Below, piece by piece: positions 61,642-64,000 of a DNA stretch of 64,000 bases. The stretch comes from Acidimicrobiia bacterium (GTDB lineage Bacteria > Actinomycetota > Acidimicrobiia > Acidimicrobiales > CAIXPF01). The stretch covers positions 248,001-312,000 of the forward strand of contig CANJRG010000002.1 of the NCBI GenBank assembly GCA_947476745.1, read 5' to 3'. The notes under the pieces are model-generated. The model saw nothing but the letters and a program-made list of their open reading frames with translations. It ran no database searches and was not told where the DNA came from. Positions within the stretch are counted from its first letter, which is position 1. Every line of letters begins with the position of its first letter. The position numbers and the translations under genes were made by a program.

Positions 61642-62461
61642 TCAAGCGGAGTTCTGTGTGAGCCAGAGGTGGGCTTGGTGGGCGGTGTCGTTGCTGAAGT
61701 CGAGTCCGCGTTCGATGCGCGGGAGGCGGATCGGGGCGATGTCCAAGGTGTTCACGAGCGATGTGAGGGCGACGCCGGCTTGGGGTCGCCGCTGACGGAT
61801 CTCGTGGCCGGTGGGCACCGTTGGCGGGTTCGTGATGATATCGAAGATCTCGCAGGCGACCTAGCGTTTGAGGCAGCGCATGATGTCGCGGCGGGTTTTG
61901 CCTTCGGCAGTGCGGCGGGAGACGTAGGCGCTTCAGCGCGTGGTGGCGCATCCGGACCAGGACGATGGTGTAGTGGGCGTTGATGCGGTATTCGAGTTCG
62001 GTGATCTGCTGTTCGAGGAACCCGATCTTGCGGGCGAGAGTCTTGAGCGCGGACCGCACCTGGGTCTCGACGTCGTCGTTGTGGTCGCGGAAACGGCGGG
62101 CGAGTTCGAGCTGCCGTGAGAAGGACGGCGCTGCGAGGTGTTCTCGCAGGCGGGCGGGGGCGGTCACGAGCAGCGCCTAGCGGTCGGGACGGTCGACCTC
62201 GACAACACGCACCCCAGCGGCCGAGAGATGGCGGCTCAGCCCAGCGCCCCACGAGCCGGTCGATTCGATCCCGACAGCGTCGAGCTCGCCACGGCCGGCC
62301 AGCCAACCGTGTAACGCCGCGTGCCCGGCACGGTCGGCGGAAAAGGACTCGACGCCGAGGCAACGGCCCGTCGCGCTGTGAAGGACCGCAGCGACACGGA
62401 CCGCGCCGTGGGTGTCGACTCCGCCGGTTACACGGCGAGCTGGAGCTGTCATCATCGTCAC
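61642..62461 (-). pseudogene. IS110 family transposase relic with internal deletions
   Basis: The N-terminal part reads GGVDTHGAVRVAAVL with the first acidic residue, then GIESTGSWGAGLSRHL and VVEVDRPDR, and stops at TAG (62177-62179). In the same frame follows ALLVTAPARLREHL, so about 60 residues including later DEDD acids are missing. It goes on to ITELEYRINA and then jumps to HYTIVLVRMRH, losing the Cys/Ser-rich catalytic core. A frameshift near 61925-61945 leads to YVSRRTAEGKTRRDIMRCLKR, a TAG at 61861-61863, and the family tail VACEIFDIIT to the TGA at 61642. Inactive. Confidence 0.85.
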
Positions 62462-62660
62462 CGATCCTTCGGTTCGGTTGCACGGGACGAGGGATCACCG
62501 ACCAGGGGGACAAGACGGTCACGAGCCTGCGCCAACAGGCTCCTATGAGGTCACTCCGAACGGTCAGATTCCCAAGGTGGTGGTCCCGCCAGAACAGGCC
62601 GAGGATTCATCGCAAGAACACGACGGTCAGTCATACGCCAGGGTCAGACCCGAGCCGCGC
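62462..62660 (-). mobile_element. Possible non-coding end of the IS110 relic
   Basis: Upstream of the transposase start. IS110 elements carry a guide (bridge) RNA in non-coding ends. Here a 7-bp hairpin GAGCCTG/CAGGCTC (62523-62529, 62536-62542) and a compact non-coding tract are seen. Right boundary and RNA identity are inferred. The rest of the gap to 62813 shows no gene. Confidence 0.4.
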
Positions 62661-62813
62661 CACCACCACCAGGGATTCCCCTCCACGCCGTTCCGGACCG
62701 GCATAACGATCATGGCTGTCACACCCCGTCCGTATCGTGTCGGTCATGGTGGACCAGGCGACACGAACCGGCCGACTTCGACGGCACCGCCCGGCGCTCG
62801 CCGGAGGACACCG

Positions 62814-64000
<1,187 letters not shown>

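Noticed and set aside
61424-62167. Minus-strand frame as a complete protein
   Set aside because: Its first half is the IS110 middle region and the rest is the wrong frame of the transposase tail, so it is part of the relic.

Overview
The window is about 70% GC and reads as one chromosomal stretch of an aerobic, heterotrophic actinobacterium. The gene mix points to Acidimicrobiia: five CaiB/BaiF family III CoA-transferases, three luciferase-like (probably F420-dependent) oxidoreductases, MCR-type racemase relatives, arylamine N-acetyltransferase, a DUF4333-type lipoprotein, and many SDRs and acyl-CoA enzymes. The lineage is an inference from gene content; no rRNA, tRNA or CRISPR array was seen.

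Layout. 1-4030: end of a heterodimeric ABC exporter and a SulP permease. 4027-9146: DeaD-type helicase, an alpha-methylacyl-CoA racemase, an SDR and an aldo/keto reductase. 9236-12907: APH-like kinase, acyl-CoA ligase and an RlmM-like rRNA methyltransferase. 12950-17744: frameshifted EamA permease, lipoprotein, thiolase and a membrane-anchored lipase. 17963-22522: TetR regulator, D-aminoacylase-type amidohydrolase, CoA-transferase, B3/4 protein. 22655-25879: CobO, and an SDR coupled to a second amidohydrolase. 26310-28891: CDF metal exporter and a luciferase-like oxidoreductase. 29007-30146: a racemase relative lacking the catalytic His. 30206-36109: a six-gene minus-strand operon (Rieske dioxygenase alpha and beta, SDR, CoA-transferase, methyltransferase, enoyl-CoA hydratase). 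36298-41308: GGDEF-EAL protein, a decayed MarR regulator, an unassigned DNA-binding-like protein, threonine ammonia-lyase. 41740-48406: FAD oxidase, two luciferase-like enzymes, APH kinase with an NTF2 partner, acyl-CoA ligase. 48563-60969: HpaB-type monooxygenase, phosphatase, CoA-transferase, SDR with VOC protein, a secreted protein, SDR, DUF2237, NTF2, PhyH, NAT, two acyl-CoA dehydrogenase-fold enzymes, ATC-hydrolase-like protein. 61642-62461: an IS110 transposase relic. 62814 to the end: start of an Lhr-like helicase.

Together the genes describe broad catabolism of hydrophobic carboxylic or aromatic compounds: CoA activation by ligases and CoA-transferases, epimerisation, beta-oxidation and flavin or F420 oxygenation. 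No complete pathway to a named substrate can be reconstructed.

Regulatory pattern. Many genes have a TAnnnT box ending 6-9 bases before the start codon and no Shine-Dalgarno, which suggests widespread leaderless transcription. Most convergent gene ends carry a short GC-rich tandem array or a strong hairpin. The most unusual non-coding feature is a repeated element at 25994-26169 and, reversed, at 61279-61563. The copies share an exact 18-mer, an ACCGTGGCG inverted repeat and an identically spaced CGAATCG array; a possible diverged relative lies at 41356-41615.
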